Position numbers and translations under genes: made by a program
Notes under the pieces: generated by a model
Database searches by the model: none
Told to the model about the DNA's origin: nothing
The model's input: the letters and a program-made list of their open reading frames with translations, nothing else
Shown: positions 1 to 10,811 of the stretch, piece by piece
Layout: each line of letters begins with the position of its first letter
Position numbering within the stretch: position 1 is the first letter of the stretch
From: Ensifer oleiphilus
Lineage (GTDB): Bacteria; Pseudomonadota; Alphaproteobacteria; Rhizobiales; Rhizobiaceae
NCBI RefSeq assembly: GCF_013371465.1
Contig: NZ_JABWDU010000001.1
Coordinates: forward strand, 609,695 to 673,694
Reading direction: 5' to 3'
DNA: 64,000 nt

Positions 1-489
1 GCCTTGCCGCGCGCGATCCGCGACCGGTCGATGGCGCCCGTCATCGCCGTCAGCGATACGCCCTCCCTCGAAAACACGCTGGCGTTGTTTGACTGCGGCG
101 TCGACGACGTCGTTCGCAAGCCGGTCCACCCTCGCGAAATCCTGGCCCGGGTGGCGGCGATCCGCCGGCGTCTGAAGGCCATCAACAACTACACCGACAT
201 CGGCCCGATCCGCGTGTTTGCGGACGGTCGTGATCCGGAGATCAACGGCGACGTGTTTGCCTTGCCGCGCCGCGAGCGCCGCATTCTCGAATACCTGGTC
301 TCGAACCGCGGCCGCCGGGTCTCCAAGTCTCAGATTTTCAACGCGATTTACGGCATCTTCGACGAAGACGTCGAGGAGAACGTCGTTGAAAGCCATATCA
401 GCAAGCTGCGCAAGAAACTGCGCAAGAAGCTCGGCTTCGACCCGATCGATTCCAAGCGTTTCCTTGGCTACTGCATCGACTGGAACTAA
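1..489 (+). CDS. rem: Rem, OmpR-type motility response regulator (5' end cut by window)
   Basis: The reading frame is open from base 1, so the N-terminus lies outside the window; about 162 residues remain. The visible part begins in the second half of a receiver-like domain and keeps the beta5-type lysine in '[10 protein letters not shown]' (about residue 40). It continues into an OmpR-type winged helix from about residue 62 to the end (recognition helix region around '[13 protein letters not shown]'). In Sinorhizobium, Rem is the regulator that activates late flagellar genes during exponential growth, and its gene sits directly upstream of flgE, as here. The receiver is atypical in that family, so phosphorylation cannot be assumed. 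The stop is followed by a 92-bp gap before flgE. Confidence 0.88.
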   Translation, partial: ALPRAIRDRSMAPVIAVSDTPSLENTLALFDCGVDDVVRKPVHPREILARVAAIRRRLKAINNYTDIGPIRVFADGRDPEINGDVFALPRRERRILEYLVSNRGRRVSKSQIFNAIYGIFDEDVEENVVESHISKLRKKLRKKLGFDPIDSKRFLGYCIDWN

Positions 490-581
490 GGCGCGCTCAA
501 GCGGTCGACTGCGGCACCTAAGACAGGTTCACGCAAGGCCCGCTTCCTAGTGTCGCTGCAACGTGGAAATGAGGATCCGAT

Positions 582-1814
582 ATGAGTCTCTATGGCAGCA
601 TGCGAACGGGCGTCTCCGGTATGAACGCTCAGTCGAACCGTCTCGGCACAGTCGCCGAAAACATCGCAAATGCGAACACGACGGGCTACAAGCGTGCCTC
701 GACTGAGTTCTCGTCGATGATCCTGCCTTCGGGCGGCGGCAACTACAATTCCGGCGGTGTCGAGACCCAGGTGCGCTACAGCATCTCGCAGCAGGGCGGC
801 ACCAGCTACACGACGTCGTCGAGCGACCTTGCGATCAACGGTGGCGGCTTCTTCATCGTGCAGGGCAATGGCGGTGAGAACTTCCTGACCCGCGCCGGCT
901 CTTTCGTGCCGGACAAGGACGGCAACCTCGTCAACACTGCCGGCTTCAAGCTGATGGGATACGAGTACAAGGCCGGCGCCGACCCCACAGTCGTCGTCAA
1001 CGGTTTCGACGGCCTGACGGAAGTCAAGCTCAAGGACGAAGGCCTGGTGGCATCCGGTTCCACCAAGGGTGCGATGGAAGCGAACCTTCCTTCGGGTGCG
1101 GCCATCGGCGACGAAAAGCCGACGTCGCTCGTCGTCTACGACAGCCAGGGCAACACCCGCATCCTCGATTTCGTTTACAAGAAGACCGGCGTGAACCAGT
1201 GGTCGGTTGAGATCAGGGACCGTTCGACCTACACGGCTGGCCCGCCGGCAACGGGCGTGATCGGCTCGCAGAGCATGACTTTCGATGCGGCCGGCAAGCG
1301 CATTTCGGCCACGCCCGCTACGCTGACGACGACGCCTATCAACAACCTGCCGGGCACGGGCGCCAATCTCGGCGCCCTGACGATCGACACGACAAAGACG
1401 TCGCAGCTCGGCGGCGATTTCACCAGCACCGGCGGCGGCATCGACGGTTCGAAGCCGAGCAAGATGTCGGGCTTCGAGATCGACAAGGAAGGCATCGTCT
1501 ACGTCAAGTACGGCGACGGCAACCTCATTCCGAAGTTCCGTATCGCACTTGCCACCGTACAGAGCCCGGACAGGCTCCTGCCGCAATCTGGCAACGTCTA
1601 TTCGCAGGGAACCGATTCCGGCGTCATCGTCACCGGTTTTGCCGGCTCCGGCGCTTTCGGCAACATCCAGTCCAAGGCGCTCGAGAACTCCAACGTCGAT
1701 ATCGCCAACGAGCTGACCTCGATGATCGAGGCCCAGCGCAACTACACGGCAAACTCCAAGGTGTTCCAGACCGCGTCTGACCTGCTTGAAGTTCTGGTCA
1801 ACCTGAAACGGTAA
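582..1814 (+). CDS. flgE: Flagellar hook protein FlgE
   Basis: This 410-residue protein forms the extracellular hook joining rod and filament. The N-terminus carries the axial-protein signature 'MSLYGSMRTGVSGMNAQSNR' followed by 'ENIANANTTGYKR'. The C-terminus has the matching heptad segment (NSNVDIANELTSMIEAQRNYTANSKVFQTASDLL region, about residues 370-405). These two conserved ends flank a variable central domain, as in all hook/rod proteins. A GAGG ribosome site lies 7 nt before the ATG. It is the first structural gene after rem and is followed by flgK after 23 bp, so it is probably part of a flgE-flgK-flgL transcription unit that responds to Rem. Confidence 0.95.
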   Translation: MSLYGSMRTGVSGMNAQSNRLGTVAENIANANTTGYKRASTEFSSMILPSGGGNYNSGGVETQVRYSISQQGGTSYTTSSSDLAINGGGFFIVQGNGGENFLTRAGSFVPDKDGNLVNTAGFKLMGYEYKAGADPTVVVNGFDGLTEVKLKDEGLVASGSTKGAMEANLPSGAAIGDEKPTSLVVYDSQGNTRILDFVYKKTGVNQWSVEIRDRSTYTAGPPATGVIGSQSMTFDAAGKRISATPATLTTTPINNLPGTGANLGALTIDTTKTSQLGGDFTSTGGGIDGSKPSKMSGFEIDKEGIVYVKYGDGNLIPKFRIALATVQSPDRLLPQSGNVYSQGTDSGVIVTGFAGSGAFGNIQSKALENSNVDIANELTSMIEAQRNYTANSKVFQTASDLLEVLVNLKR

Positions 1815-1837
1815 TTGAAAGAGATACGGTCCGCGTC

Positions 1838-3253
1838 ATGTCGCTGTCCTCCGCAATATCCATCGCACAACAGGCCTTCAGCAACACGGCGCAGCAAACC
1901 GCGATCGTGTCGAAGAACATCGCGAATGCGGGCAACGCGGACTACTCGCGTCGGCTTGCGCTGCTCGGGAGTACGGCGAACGGAGCGCAGGTCGTATCCA
2001 TCTACCGTGCCCAGAACGAGGCGTTGCTCAAACAGAGCATCGCCGGCATGGGCGAGGCTTCCGGTCAGGCACGGCTCCGCGAGGGACTGGAACTGATGAA
2101 GTCGGCGCTCGGCGGCAACAATTACGAGACGGCGCCGTCCAAGCTGCTGGCCGACTTCCGCAACAGCCTTCAGACCTTTGCAGCGACCCCCGGCAACAAG
2201 TCGATCGCCGCCACGGCGGTGTCCGATGCCGGGGACCTGGCAGATTCTCTGAACAAGGCGTCCAGGTCCGTTCAGGACATGCGCGAAAATGCCGACAAGG
2301 AAATCGCGCTGGAGGTCGACAAGCTGAATGGCTTGCTGGCGGAGTTCGAGAAGGCCAACAATGCGGTCAAGGCGGCAACCGCTCAGGGGACCGACCCGAA
2401 CGACGCGCTCGATGAGCGCGACAAGATCCTGAAGCAGGTTTCCGAGATCGTCGGTATCTCGACGACGACGCGCGGCAACAACGACACCGTGATCTTCACC
2501 ACCGACGGAACCGTTCTGTTCGAGAACATCCCGCGGTCCGTCACCTTCGCGTCGCAAAACACCTATGATGCAACGACTGTCGGCAACAAGATCTATGTCG
2601 ACGGCGTGCCGATCGCAGCCGGAACCGGCGCCGACACGACGGCCAAGGGCAAGCTTGCCGCACTCGTGCAGCTGCGCGACGACGTCGGGCCGAAATTCCA
2701 GTCGCAGCTCGACGAGATTGCACGCGGTCTGGTGACCTTGTTCCAGGAAGGCGGCCAACCCGGCCTGTTTACCTGGGGATCGCCCGGTATTCCGCCCGTG
2801 GGCATCGTGCCGGGCATGGCATCGAAGATCACGGTCAACGCGCTTGCCAAGGCAAACCCGCTGATGTTGCGCGACGGCGGTTTCGACGGCACGTCGAACA
2901 ACCCGACCGGCAATGCCGGCTACACCGATCTGCTGGATGGCTTCGTCAACAAGATGGGCGAGAACATGGCGTTCGACCCATTGTCCGGCCTCGACAGCAG
3001 CAGCAACATCATGAACTTCGCCACCAGCTCCGTTGGCTGGCTGGAGCAGTTCCGCAAGACGGCGTCGACCGCCGACGACAGCAAGCAGGCGCTGCTGTCA
3101 CGCACGGCGGAAGCACTGAGCAAGCAGACGGGAGTGAGCATCGACGAGGAACTGTCGCTGCTGCTCGATCTCGAACAATCCTACAAAGCATCGGCCAAGC
3201 TGGTCAGCACCGTGGACGCCATGATGGCGGCCCTTATGGAAGCTGTGAGGTAA
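1838..3253 (+). CDS. flgK: Flagellar hook-associated protein 1, FlgK
   Basis: This 471-residue hook-filament junction protein is exported by the flagellar type III apparatus. The N-terminus resembles FlgE ('SKNIANAGNADYSRR', about residues 26-40). The C-terminus ends in the amphipathic segment 'AKLVSTVDAMMAALMEAVR', which contains the FlgK-type pattern for packing in the D0 domain. The long helical stretch in the middle (about residues 85-200) and the order flgE-flgK-flgL support the call over another axial protein. The start ATG follows flgE closely. The stop codon sits 2 bp before the flgL ATG, and the flgL ribosome site (GTGAGG) lies within the flgK end, so translation is probably coupled. 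Confidence 0.93.
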   Translation: MSLSSAISIAQQAFSNTAQQTAIVSKNIANAGNADYSRRLALLGSTANGAQVVSIYRAQNEALLKQSIAGMGEASGQARLREGLELMKSALGGNNYETAPSKLLADFRNSLQTFAATPGNKSIAATAVSDAGDLADSLNKASRSVQDMRENADKEIALEVDKLNGLLAEFEKANNAVKAATAQGTDPNDALDERDKILKQVSEIVGISTTTRGNNDTVIFTTDGTVLFENIPRSVTFASQNTYDATTVGNKIYVDGVPIAAGTGADTTAKGKLAALVQLRDDVGPKFQSQLDEIARGLVTLFQEGGQPGLFTWGSPGIPPVGIVPGMASKITVNALAKANPLMLRDGGFDGTSNNPTGNAGYTDLLDGFVNKMGENMAFDPLSGLDSSSNIMNFATSSVGWLEQFRKTASTADDSKQALLSRTAEALSKQTGVSIDEELSLLLDLEQSYKASAKLVSTVDAMMAALMEAVR

Positions 3254-3255
3254 TC

Positions 3256-4308
3256 ATGAAGACGTCCTTCGTTTCAAACCTGGCGATTCAGAGCGCCATG
3301 CGCCTGACGATTCAGCAGACTCAAGCCGAGCTGCTGAAGCGTTCGCAGGAACAGACAACCGGCATTCACTACGATCTTGGGTTGACGCTCGGCGCAACGA
3401 CGTCGCGATCGCTCAACCTCCAGCGCGAGCTGGACAGGATGTCGGCGATGAAGAGCACCAATGCCGTCGTCACGCAGCGCCTTTCGGCGTCCCAGGGTGC
3501 GCTTGAGACGATGCAGAAGGCGGCCGAGAAGGTGCGTGATACACTCGTGACCTACAAGGGTAACGACGGCGTCGACGCGATGAAGATCCTGAAAACCGAA
3601 GTGAACGGCGCCCTTCAGATCTTTACGTCGGCGGCCAACACCTCCTTCAACGGCGAGTTTCTATTCTCGGGCATCAACACCGACGTCAAGCCGCTGGCCG
3701 AATACAACTCCGTGCCTCCGTCTGCGGCGAAGGCCGCTTTCGATACGGCGCTGACCAATTACATGTCGGCGAACAGTCTCACCGACATGAGCCAGTTCAC
3801 ACCGGCACAGATGCAGGATTTCATCAGCAACACGCTGGAGCCGATGTTCACCGGCCCTGGCTGGGATGCCAACTGGTCGGATGCGTCGAGCCAGAACATG
3901 ACGAGCCGCATCAGCGCGAGCGAGGTCATCGAGAGCTCGACCAACGCCAACACCAAGAGCTTCCGCATGTTCGCGCTTGCAAGCGTGATTTCGTCGGAGC
4001 TGATGGACAAGAACGTCAATTCGCAGGTTCGCAACACGATCAGCAATGCGGCATTCGGTTATGTCGAGCAGGCCATTGCCGGCCTGAATGGCGAACGCAG
4101 TTCGCTCGGCATCTCGGAATCGCGCGTCAAGAAGGCGACCACGTCGCTCGAGGCGCAACAGAAGCTGCTCAATACACACATCCTGGACATCAATGGCATC
4201 GATCAGATCGAAACGGCGACCCGTGTGAACACCTTGAAGACCCAGCTCGATACATCCTACGCGCTGACGTCGAGACTGCAGCAGATGAGCTTGCTCAACT
4301 ACCTCTGA
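3256..4308 (+). CDS. flgL: Flagellar hook-associated protein 3, FlgL
   Basis: A 350-residue flagellin-like junction protein that sits between FlgK and the filament. The N-terminal helix ('NLAIQSAMRLTIQQTQAELL') and the C-terminal helices (about residues 250-350, with 'NTLKTQLDTSYALTSRLQQM') are the two halves of the D0/D1 coiled coil typical of flagellin and FlgL. Position directly after flgK identifies it as FlgL rather than a flagellin. The gene starts 2 bp after the flgK stop. It is followed by a 35-bp gap before flaF. Confidence 0.93.
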   Translation: MKTSFVSNLAIQSAMRLTIQQTQAELLKRSQEQTTGIHYDLGLTLGATTSRSLNLQRELDRMSAMKSTNAVVTQRLSASQGALETMQKAAEKVRDTLVTYKGNDGVDAMKILKTEVNGALQIFTSAANTSFNGEFLFSGINTDVKPLAEYNSVPPSAAKAAFDTALTNYMSANSLTDMSQFTPAQMQDFISNTLEPMFTGPGWDANWSDASSQNMTSRISASEVIESSTNANTKSFRMFALASVISSELMDKNVNSQVRNTISNAAFGYVEQAIAGLNGERSSLGISESRVKKATTSLEAQQKLLNTHILDINGIDQIETATRVNTLKTQLDTSYALTSRLQQMSLLNYL

Positions 4309-4343
4309 GAAGAGGAGACCGGACAAACATGAAGGATGTCTGA

Positions 4344-5538
<1,195 letters not shown>

Positions 5539-5545
5539 TACCCGA

Positions 5546-5812
5546 ATGAATGAGGCGGATGCCCTCGATATTGTGCAGGCTGCGATCTGGACCGTGATCG
5601 TGGCCTCAGGGCCCGCCGTTCTTGCCGCGATGATCGTCGGCGTCGTCATCGCCTTTATTCAGGCGCTGACCCAGGTTCAGGAAATGACCCTGACCTTCGT
5701 CCCGAAGATCCTTGCGGTAATGATCACGGTCGCCATTTCCGCGCCCTTCATCGGCGCGCAGATCTCGATCTTCACCGACATCGTCTTCTCCAGGATACAG
5801 TCCGGATTCTGA
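5546..5812 (+). CDS. fliQ: Flagellar export-gate protein FliQ
   Basis: An 88-residue inner-membrane protein of the flagellar type III export gate. It has two hydrophobic helices (about residues 14-38 and 50-74) and the family motif around 'AFIQALTQVQEMTLTFVPK', where the charged lysine before the second helix is conserved. It starts 7 bp after the flgD stop, with no strong ribosome site of its own, so coupling to flgD is likely. The partner gate genes flhA and fliR follow. Confidence 0.93.
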   Translation: MNEADALDIVQAAIWTVIVASGPAVLAAMIVGVVIAFIQALTQVQEMTLTFVPKILAVMITVAISAPFIGAQISIFTDIVFSRIQSGF

Positions 5813-5923
5813 TCGCGCTTTCGCGCTACCACCTTCGCGCAAGCTTGGGCCTCTATCTCCAGTCTTAGATTGGGGCAGCGCGTGTGAATGCTGCCCGACC
5901 TCTCATGAAGAGACGGAAGAGAC

Positions 5924-8011
5924 ATGGCACAACAAGCAGCGCTGATCATCCCGAAAGTAGCACCAAAGGGCCGGGACATCGGCTTTGCGCTCGGGATCGT
6001 CATGATCCTGGCAATCCTCTTCCTGCCGATCCCGCCGTTCCTCATCGACATGGGGCTGGCGTTCTCGATCGCCTTCTCGGTTTTGATTCTGATGGTGGCG
6101 CTGTGGATCCAGCGGCCCCTCGAATTCTCGTCCTTCCCGACGATTCTTCTGATTTCGACCATGGTTCGCCTGGCGTTGAACATCGCAACGACGCGCGTCA
6201 TTCTTTCCCACGGTCATGAAGGCCACGGTGCTGCAGGCGGCGTCATCTCCGGTTTCGCCAGTCTCGTCATGTCCGGCGATTTCGTCATCGGTCTGATCGT
6301 CTTCCTCATTCTGATCACGGTGAACTTCATCGTCATCACCAAGGGTGCGACGCGTATCGCCGAAGTCGGCGCGCGCTTCACCCTCGATGCCATTCCCGGC
6401 AAGCAGATGGCGATCGACGCCGACCTTTCGGCCGGTCTGATCGACGAGAAGGAAGCGCAGCATCGTCGTCGTGAGCTGGAGCAGGAGAGCTCGTTCTTCG
6501 GCGCCATGGACGGTGCGTCGAAGTTCGTCCGCGGCGATGCGATCGCCGGCCTGATCATCACCGCGATCAACATCTTCGGCGGGATCATCATCGGCTATCT
6601 GCGCCATGACATGCCGATCGGCGAAGCGGCCGACGTGTTCGTCAAGCTTTCCGTCGGTGACGGTCTGGTCTCGCAGATCCCGGCGCTGATCGTTTCGCTG
6701 GCCGCCGGCCTCCTTGTTTCGCGCGGCGGAACCGCCGGTTCCACCGACCAGGCCGTTGTCGGGCAGCTCGGCGGCTATCCCCGCGCCTTGATGGTCGCGT
6801 CCGGCCTGATCATCCTGCTTGCGCTGGTTCCGGGCCTGCCGTTTTTCCCGTTTGCGGTTCTCGGCGGCGGCATGGCCTTCTTGAGCTGGGTCATTCCACG
6901 GCAGATCGCGGCGGAAAACGAGGCGCGCCGGATGCAGGAAGCAGCGACTGCCCAGCAGACCAAGGAAGGCGAAGCAGACTCGGTCAAATCGGTGCTGAAG
7001 ACCGCCGAGATCGAGCTGCTGCTTGGCAAGCAGGTGTCGACCCGCTTGCTCGGCGCCCACCAGGAACTGGCGTTCCGCGTCGGCAAGATGCGCCGCAAGT
7101 TCGCCGGCCAATACGGCCTCGTCATTCCGGAGATCAAGGTCTCCGACGATATCAGCATCCCCGACAAGGCCTATCATGTCCGCATTCACGGCACGACGAT
7201 CGCGTCCAACACGGTGCGTGTCGGTGAAGTTCTTGTTGTCACCGGCGGCGGCCGCCGCCCGAGCGTGCCGGGAGACGAGATCCGCGAACCCGCCTTCGGC
7301 ATGCCGGCGGTCTCGATCCTCGAGACCTTCACCGAGGACCTCAAGCGCGAAGGTTTCCATCCGATCGACAACGTCTCGGTGGTGCTGACGCATCTGTCCG
7401 AAGTGATCCGCAACAACCTGCCGCATCTCCTGTCGTACAAGGACGTCAAGGTGCTGATCGATCGGCTGGATCCGGAATATCGCAAGCTCGCCGACGAAAT
7501 CTGCACCTCGCACATGTCCTACTCCGGGCTGCAGGCGGTGTTGAAGCTGCTGCTGGCGGAGCGGGTATCGATCCGCAACCTGCACCTGATCCTAGAAGCG
7601 GTGGCCGAACTCGCGCCGCATGTCAGAAAGACAGAACAGATCGTCGAGCATGTGCGCGTGCGCATGTCGCAGCAGCTGTGCGGCGACCTCGCCGACAACG
7701 GCATCCTGCGTGTCCTGCGCCTCGGCAACAAATGGGACATGGTTTTCCACCAGGCGCTGAAGCGTGATGCCAAGGGGGAGGTTGTCGAGTTCGACATCGA
7801 TCCGCGCCATCTCGAAGAGTTCAGCGAACAGGCGACGAAAGTTATCCGTGAACATCTCGATCGCGGCATGCCCTTCGTACTGGTAAGTTCGCCCGAATCC
7901 CGCTCTTATGTCCGCATGATCATCGAGCGTCTTTTTGCCACTTTGCCCGTGCTCTCGCATGTCGAGCTTGCCAAGGGACTCGAGATCAAGATCATCGGCT
8001 CGATTTCATGA
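5924..8011 (+). CDS. flhA: Flagellar export-gate protein FlhA
   Basis: A 695-residue gate component that uses the proton-motive force and presents a cytoplasmic ring to export substrates and chaperones. About eight membrane helices occupy the first ~320 residues; the FHIPEP-family signature '[19 protein letters not shown]' is at about residues 149-167. The cytoplasmic domain (about residues 350-695) includes '[10 protein letters not shown]', '[20 protein letters not shown]' and '[13 protein letters not shown]', as in FlhA homologues. The preferred start is the ATG at 5924 after AAGAGACGGAAGAGAC. It overlaps fliR by 4 bp (ATGA). Confidence 0.96.
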   Translation: MAQQAALIIPKVAPKGRDIGFALGIVMILAILFLPIPPFLIDMGLAFSIAFSVLILMVALWIQRPLEFSSFPTILLISTMVRLALNIATTRVILSHGHEGHGAAGGVISGFASLVMSGDFVIGLIVFLILITVNFIVITKGATRIAEVGARFTLDAIPGKQMAIDADLSAGLIDEKEAQHRRRELEQESSFFGAMDGASKFVRGDAIAGLIITAINIFGGIIIGYLRHDMPIGEAADVFVKLSVGDGLVSQIPALIVSLAAGLLVSRGGTAGSTDQAVVGQLGGYPRALMVASGLIILLALVPGLPFFPFAVLGGGMAFLSWVIPRQIAAENEARRMQEAATAQQTKEGEADSVKSVLKTAEIELLLGKQVSTRLLGAHQELAFRVGKMRRKFAGQYGLVIPEIKVSDDISIPDKAYHVRIHGTTIASNTVRVGEVLVVTGGGRRPSVPGDEIREPAFGMPAVSILETFTEDLKREGFHPIDNVSVVLTHLSEVIRNNLPHLLSYKDVKVLIDRLDPEYRKLADEICTSHMSYSGLQAVLKLLLAERVSIRNLHLILEAVAELAPHVRKTEQIVEHVRVRMSQQLCGDLADNGILRVLRLGNKWDMVFHQALKRDAKGEVVEFDIDPRHLEEFSEQATKVIREHLDRGMPFVLVSSPESRSYVRMIIERLFATLPVLSHVELAKGLEIKIIGSIS

Positions 8012-8760
8012 TAACCGACCCCGAGGGCACGGTGCTCGCGCTGTTTGCGGCATTCTGCCGGATCGGGGCGTGCATCATGATCATGCCGGGGTTCTCGACC
8101 GCGCGCATTCCCATGCAGATCAGGTTGTTCATCGCCGTCGCCATCTCCATGGCGATCCTGCCTGTCATGTGGACCGATATCTACCCGCAGGTGACCGGCA
8201 AGGGCCACACCTACATCTACCTGATCGCGGCCGAAACGGCGGTTGGCGCGGTGATCGGTCTGGTGGCGCGCTACTATGTGCTCGGCCTTCAGTTCGCCGG
8301 CACGGCGATAACGATGCTGATGGGCTTCAACCCGCCGCCATCGTCGGACGTGCTCGAAGACACGGCGGAAAACCAGATCACCAGCATGATCAGTTTTGCC
8401 GGGCTGATGATCCTGTTCATGCTCGACTTCCACCACGTGATGTTCGAAGCGATCGCCCAGTCCTATCGGGTCATGCCCGTCGGCAGCGTCTTCGATCCGC
8501 AGGGCGTTCTCATCACCCTGACGGATTCGCTCGAGCAGACCTTCATGATCATGGTGAGGCTCGCCAGCCCCTTCCTGATCTACGGCCTCCTGTTCAACGT
8601 CGCCATCGGCATGGTCAACAAGCTGGCGCCGCAGATCCCGATCTACTTCATCTCCCAGCCCTACCTGATCATGGGGGGCATGTTCCTGCTCTATCTCGGT
8701 ATCGCCGCAATGCTGCGCCTGTTCGGCGACGGCTTTGCACCCGTCATGCAGGGAGGCTAG
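8008..8760 (+). CDS. fliR: Flagellar export-gate protein FliR
   Basis: A 250-residue polytopic protein with about six hydrophobic segments, which forms the pore complex of the flagellar export gate with FliP and FliQ. The conserved N-terminal helix and '[15 protein letters not shown]' (about residues 30-44) fit FliR. The ATG lies in the flhA stop (ATGA). A GGAGG near its 3' end serves the next gene, so transcription probably continues into the small coiled-coil gene downstream. Confidence 0.94.
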   Translation: MITDPEGTVLALFAAFCRIGACIMIMPGFSTARIPMQIRLFIAVAISMAILPVMWTDIYPQVTGKGHTYIYLIAAETAVGAVIGLVARYYVLGLQFAGTAITMLMGFNPPPSSDVLEDTAENQITSMISFAGLMILFMLDFHHVMFEAIAQSYRVMPVGSVFDPQGVLITLTDSLEQTFMIMVRLASPFLIYGLLFNVAIGMVNKLAPQIPIYFISQPYLIMGGMFLLYLGIAAMLRLFGDGFAPVMQGG

Positions 8761-8764
8761 GCAA

Positions 8765-9178
8765 ATGAAGACGCGGTCACAGAAGCTCAAGCGCCTGGTC
8801 GCCGTTCAGCGTCATCTTGAGCAGATGGCGGAGGCCGACTTTGTCGAGATGACGCGCCAGCGCGACGTCCTGGCCGAGACGATTGACGTCGTCGTCGATG
8901 CCATGGGGTCGGGCCATCCGATGCATCGCATGTTTTCCGGCCACTATTCCTCGCAGGTCGGGCGCCTTGTGCAGAAGGACCAGATGCTGCTCGGCATTCA
9001 GCAGACGCACGAAGCGCGCATGCTGAAGGAGCGAGCCAAGGCGGACCGGCTCGAGGAAAACATGAAGGAGGCCCGACAGTCGGAGGACCGGGAAGAGGCC
9101 GACAATTCCATCTACGACCTGATTGATCAACACGTTGCCGGCCACGCGCCAGCTTCCGGTAAGGTTGAGCGGCGATAG
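8765..9178 (+). CDS. Coiled-coil protein in flagellar operon, FliJ-like role possible
   Basis: 137 residues. The start is the ATG at 8765, with GGAGG (8753-8757) 7 nt upstream; an upstream in-frame start would overlap fliR and lacks such a site. The protein is rich in Lys, Glu, Arg, Gln and Met and appears almost wholly helical, with long heptad-compatible stretches (about residues 5-40 and 65-115). There are no membrane segments or cysteines. Its size, charge and place after fliR suggest a soluble FliJ-type coiled coil of the export apparatus, but no diagnostic motif is visible, so this is inference. It is followed by a 113-bp gap. Confidence 0.7.
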   Translation: MKTRSQKLKRLVAVQRHLEQMAEADFVEMTRQRDVLAETIDVVVDAMGSGHPMHRMFSGHYSSQVGRLVQKDQMLLGIQQTHEARMLKERAKADRLEENMKEARQSEDREEADNSIYDLIDQHVAGHAPASGKVERR

Positions 9179-9291
9179 TGTGACATCCGCAATGCTCGCC
9201 GATCGGCAGGGCGTTCGGATCGAGTGTTGAACGCGCGATTGCGTCGGTCCTGATCAAGGACGCCGCGGTACCGTTGTCGAGAGGAATTGTC

Positions 9292-9843
9292 ATGGCTATC
9301 TCTCCGCCCAGCGATCTGGTGATGGACGTCGTACGCGCCGCCGATCCGGCCGAGGTGCAGGAAGCGCAGGCCCGGCTCAAGGCCAATCGCGCCGCCTTTC
9401 AGGCGACGAGCCTTGCGGAAAACGGCAATGGCTTCGCCGCTGCCGTCAACGTTCTCAACGCGTCGGAAGGATCGAGCGGCCTCGGCGACATCAACAATCG
9501 CGTCGAACAGAAGAAGGTCCCCGAGACCTACCGCAAGTTCGAAGCGATGATCTTGCAGAACTTCGTGAAGTCCATGCTCCCGAACGACAGCGAGAACGTT
9601 TTCGGCAAGGGCACGTCCGGTGACATCTGGAAAAGCATGATGGCCGAGCAGATCGGCGACGTCATCTCCAAGAGCGGCGGTATCGGCATTGCCGATCAGC
9701 TGGCCGCGGGCGACGCGCGCGAGCGCGTCAATGCATCGCTCGATGGCAACAGCCGAAACCTGGCCGCAAGCCTCGTGCAGGAATACGAGCGCAAGACGCT
9801 CACCGGCTATACGACTGAAGACGATAAAAACAAACAAGCTTAA
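9292..9843 (+). CDS. FlgJ-type rod-binding domain protein
   Basis: 183 residues. The ATG at 9292 follows AGAGGA by 6 nt; longer in-frame starts are rejected for lack of a ribosome site. Residues about 75-135 form the rod-binding domain seen in the N-terminal half of FlgJ: 'KFEAMILQNFVKSMLP' followed by 'GDIWKSMMAEQIGDVISKSGGIGIADQL'. No muramidase domain follows, which is normal for alphaproteobacterial FlgJ-like proteins. The likely role is a scaffold or chaperone for rod assembly in the periplasm. The tail is acidic and lysine-rich. The next gene starts 14 bp downstream. Confidence 0.8.
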   Translation: MAISPPSDLVMDVVRAADPAEVQEAQARLKANRAAFQATSLAENGNGFAAAVNVLNASEGSSGLGDINNRVEQKKVPETYRKFEAMILQNFVKSMLPNDSENVFGKGTSGDIWKSMMAEQIGDVISKSGGIGIADQLAAGDARERVNASLDGNSRNLAASLVQEYERKTLTGYTTEDDKNKQA

Positions 9844-9857
9844 TTGGGAGTTCATTT

Positions 9858-10226
9858 ATGGAAGCTGTGGCATCCAACGACGTCCGGATCCAGAACGTGC
9901 TCGGCCGGCTGGAAATGATCATCGACAATGAAAACAGCCGGATCGGCGTTGATCCGGAGTTCGATATCAAGACGTCGAACGCGCACAAAAGCCGTTGCCT
10001 CTACGAATTGACGATGCTTCACCGCGATACGCTGCCGGGTGAGTTTTCGCCGGCCTTCGCATCGCAGACCCGTCATCTGCGCGACAAGCTCGAGGTCAAT
10101 TCACAGAAGGTCGAAGCCCATCTCGACGCCGTGCGATCGGTCGTCGATCTGCTGAAGACCGCAGCTCAGGACGCCGATGCCGACGGCATATATTCCGAAG
10201 CACAGTTCCGCTACAGCGATTTCTAA
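9858..10226 (+). CDS. Small helical flagellar-operon protein, FlgN-like chaperone possible
   Basis: 122 residues, soluble, mostly helical. The N-terminal part has a hydrophobic-charged helix ('IQNVLGRLEMIIDNENSRI', about residues 12-30), then 'KSRCLYELTMLHR' (about residues 44-56) and a second long helix about residues 70-105. This helical hairpin layout and the position between a rod-binding gene and a FliL-like gene would suit a FlgN-type export chaperone for FlgK/FlgL, but there is no decisive motif. GGGAG stands about 8 nt before the ATG. The stop overlaps the next start in a TAATG junction, so translation of the two is coupled. Confidence 0.68.
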   Translation: MEAVASNDVRIQNVLGRLEMIIDNENSRIGVDPEFDIKTSNAHKSRCLYELTMLHRDTLPGEFSPAFASQTRHLRDKLEVNSQKVEAHLDAVRSVVDLLKTAAQDADADGIYSEAQFRYSDF

Positions 10227-10792
10227 TGCTTAAGCTCATTCTCACCGGGGTTTGGGTCTGCGCCGTCACGCTCGGATCCGTCTATTATTCCATGCAGAGC
10301 GCTTCGGCGCCCGTCGTCTCGGATGCGGAAGCAACGCGGCGTGCATCGGAACAATATGTTCCGGGGGAAATGATCACGGTCCCCGTCATCAAGGGCGGGG
10401 CCGTACAGGGCTATTTCCTGACGAAGCTTTCCTTCTCGGCAACGAAGGAAGGCATCAACAATCTGCGGGCGCCGCTTCGCCAGATGGTGACAGACGAGCT
10501 TTACGACATGCTCGTCGGCTCGCGGTTCATCGACGTTGGTGACACCGGCACGTTCGATCTGCCGACCTTCAAGTCGACGGTCAAGGATGGGCTCAACAAG
10601 AAGCTCGGCGGCGAAGTGATCACCGAGGTCCTGGTCGAACAGCTCGAATATCTGACCAAGGATGACGTCAAGCGCGTGGCCAACGGCCAGAACGTCCCGC
10701 GCCAGAAGCCTACCGCCATCGTCGACAAGAATGGCAATGTTGCCAACGACAAGCTGCCGGAAGGCGGCGTCAGCGCCAGCAGCGGCCACTGA
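10226..10792 (+). CDS. FliL-like single-pass membrane protein, end of flagellar operon
   Basis: 188 residues with one N-terminal membrane helix (about residues 4-22) and a periplasmic domain. The segment from about residue 95 to 150 (DELYDMLVGSRF..., then 'STVKDGLNKKLGGEVITEVL') resembles the stomatin-like periplasmic domain of FliL, where a short helix is followed by beta strands facing the motor. A FliL proper probably lies elsewhere in this regulon, so this would be a second FliL-like protein. The disordered tail from about residue 150 is Lys/Pro/Asn rich. It starts at TAATG with the previous gene and ends 19 bp before a convergent glycosyltransferase gene. Confidence 0.68.
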   Translation: MLKLILTGVWVCAVTLGSVYYSMQSASAPVVSDAEATRRASEQYVPGEMITVPVIKGGAVQGYFLTKLSFSATKEGINNLRAPLRQMVTDELYDMLVGSRFIDVGDTGTFDLPTFKSTVKDGLNKKLGGEVITEVLVEQLEYLTKDDVKRVANGQNVPRQKPTAIVDKNGNVANDKLPEGGVSASSGH

Positions 10793-10811
10793 CCGTAAGG
10801 GCAGGTTCGCG

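Noticed and set aside
5903..7585. Minus-strand frame of 560 codons opposite flhA
   Set aside because: It is fully antisense to flhA, whose family identity is certain; long antisense frames are common in GC-rich DNA. The same holds for the long antisense frames opposite flgE, flgK, aglE, aglF, aglG, aglA and zwf.
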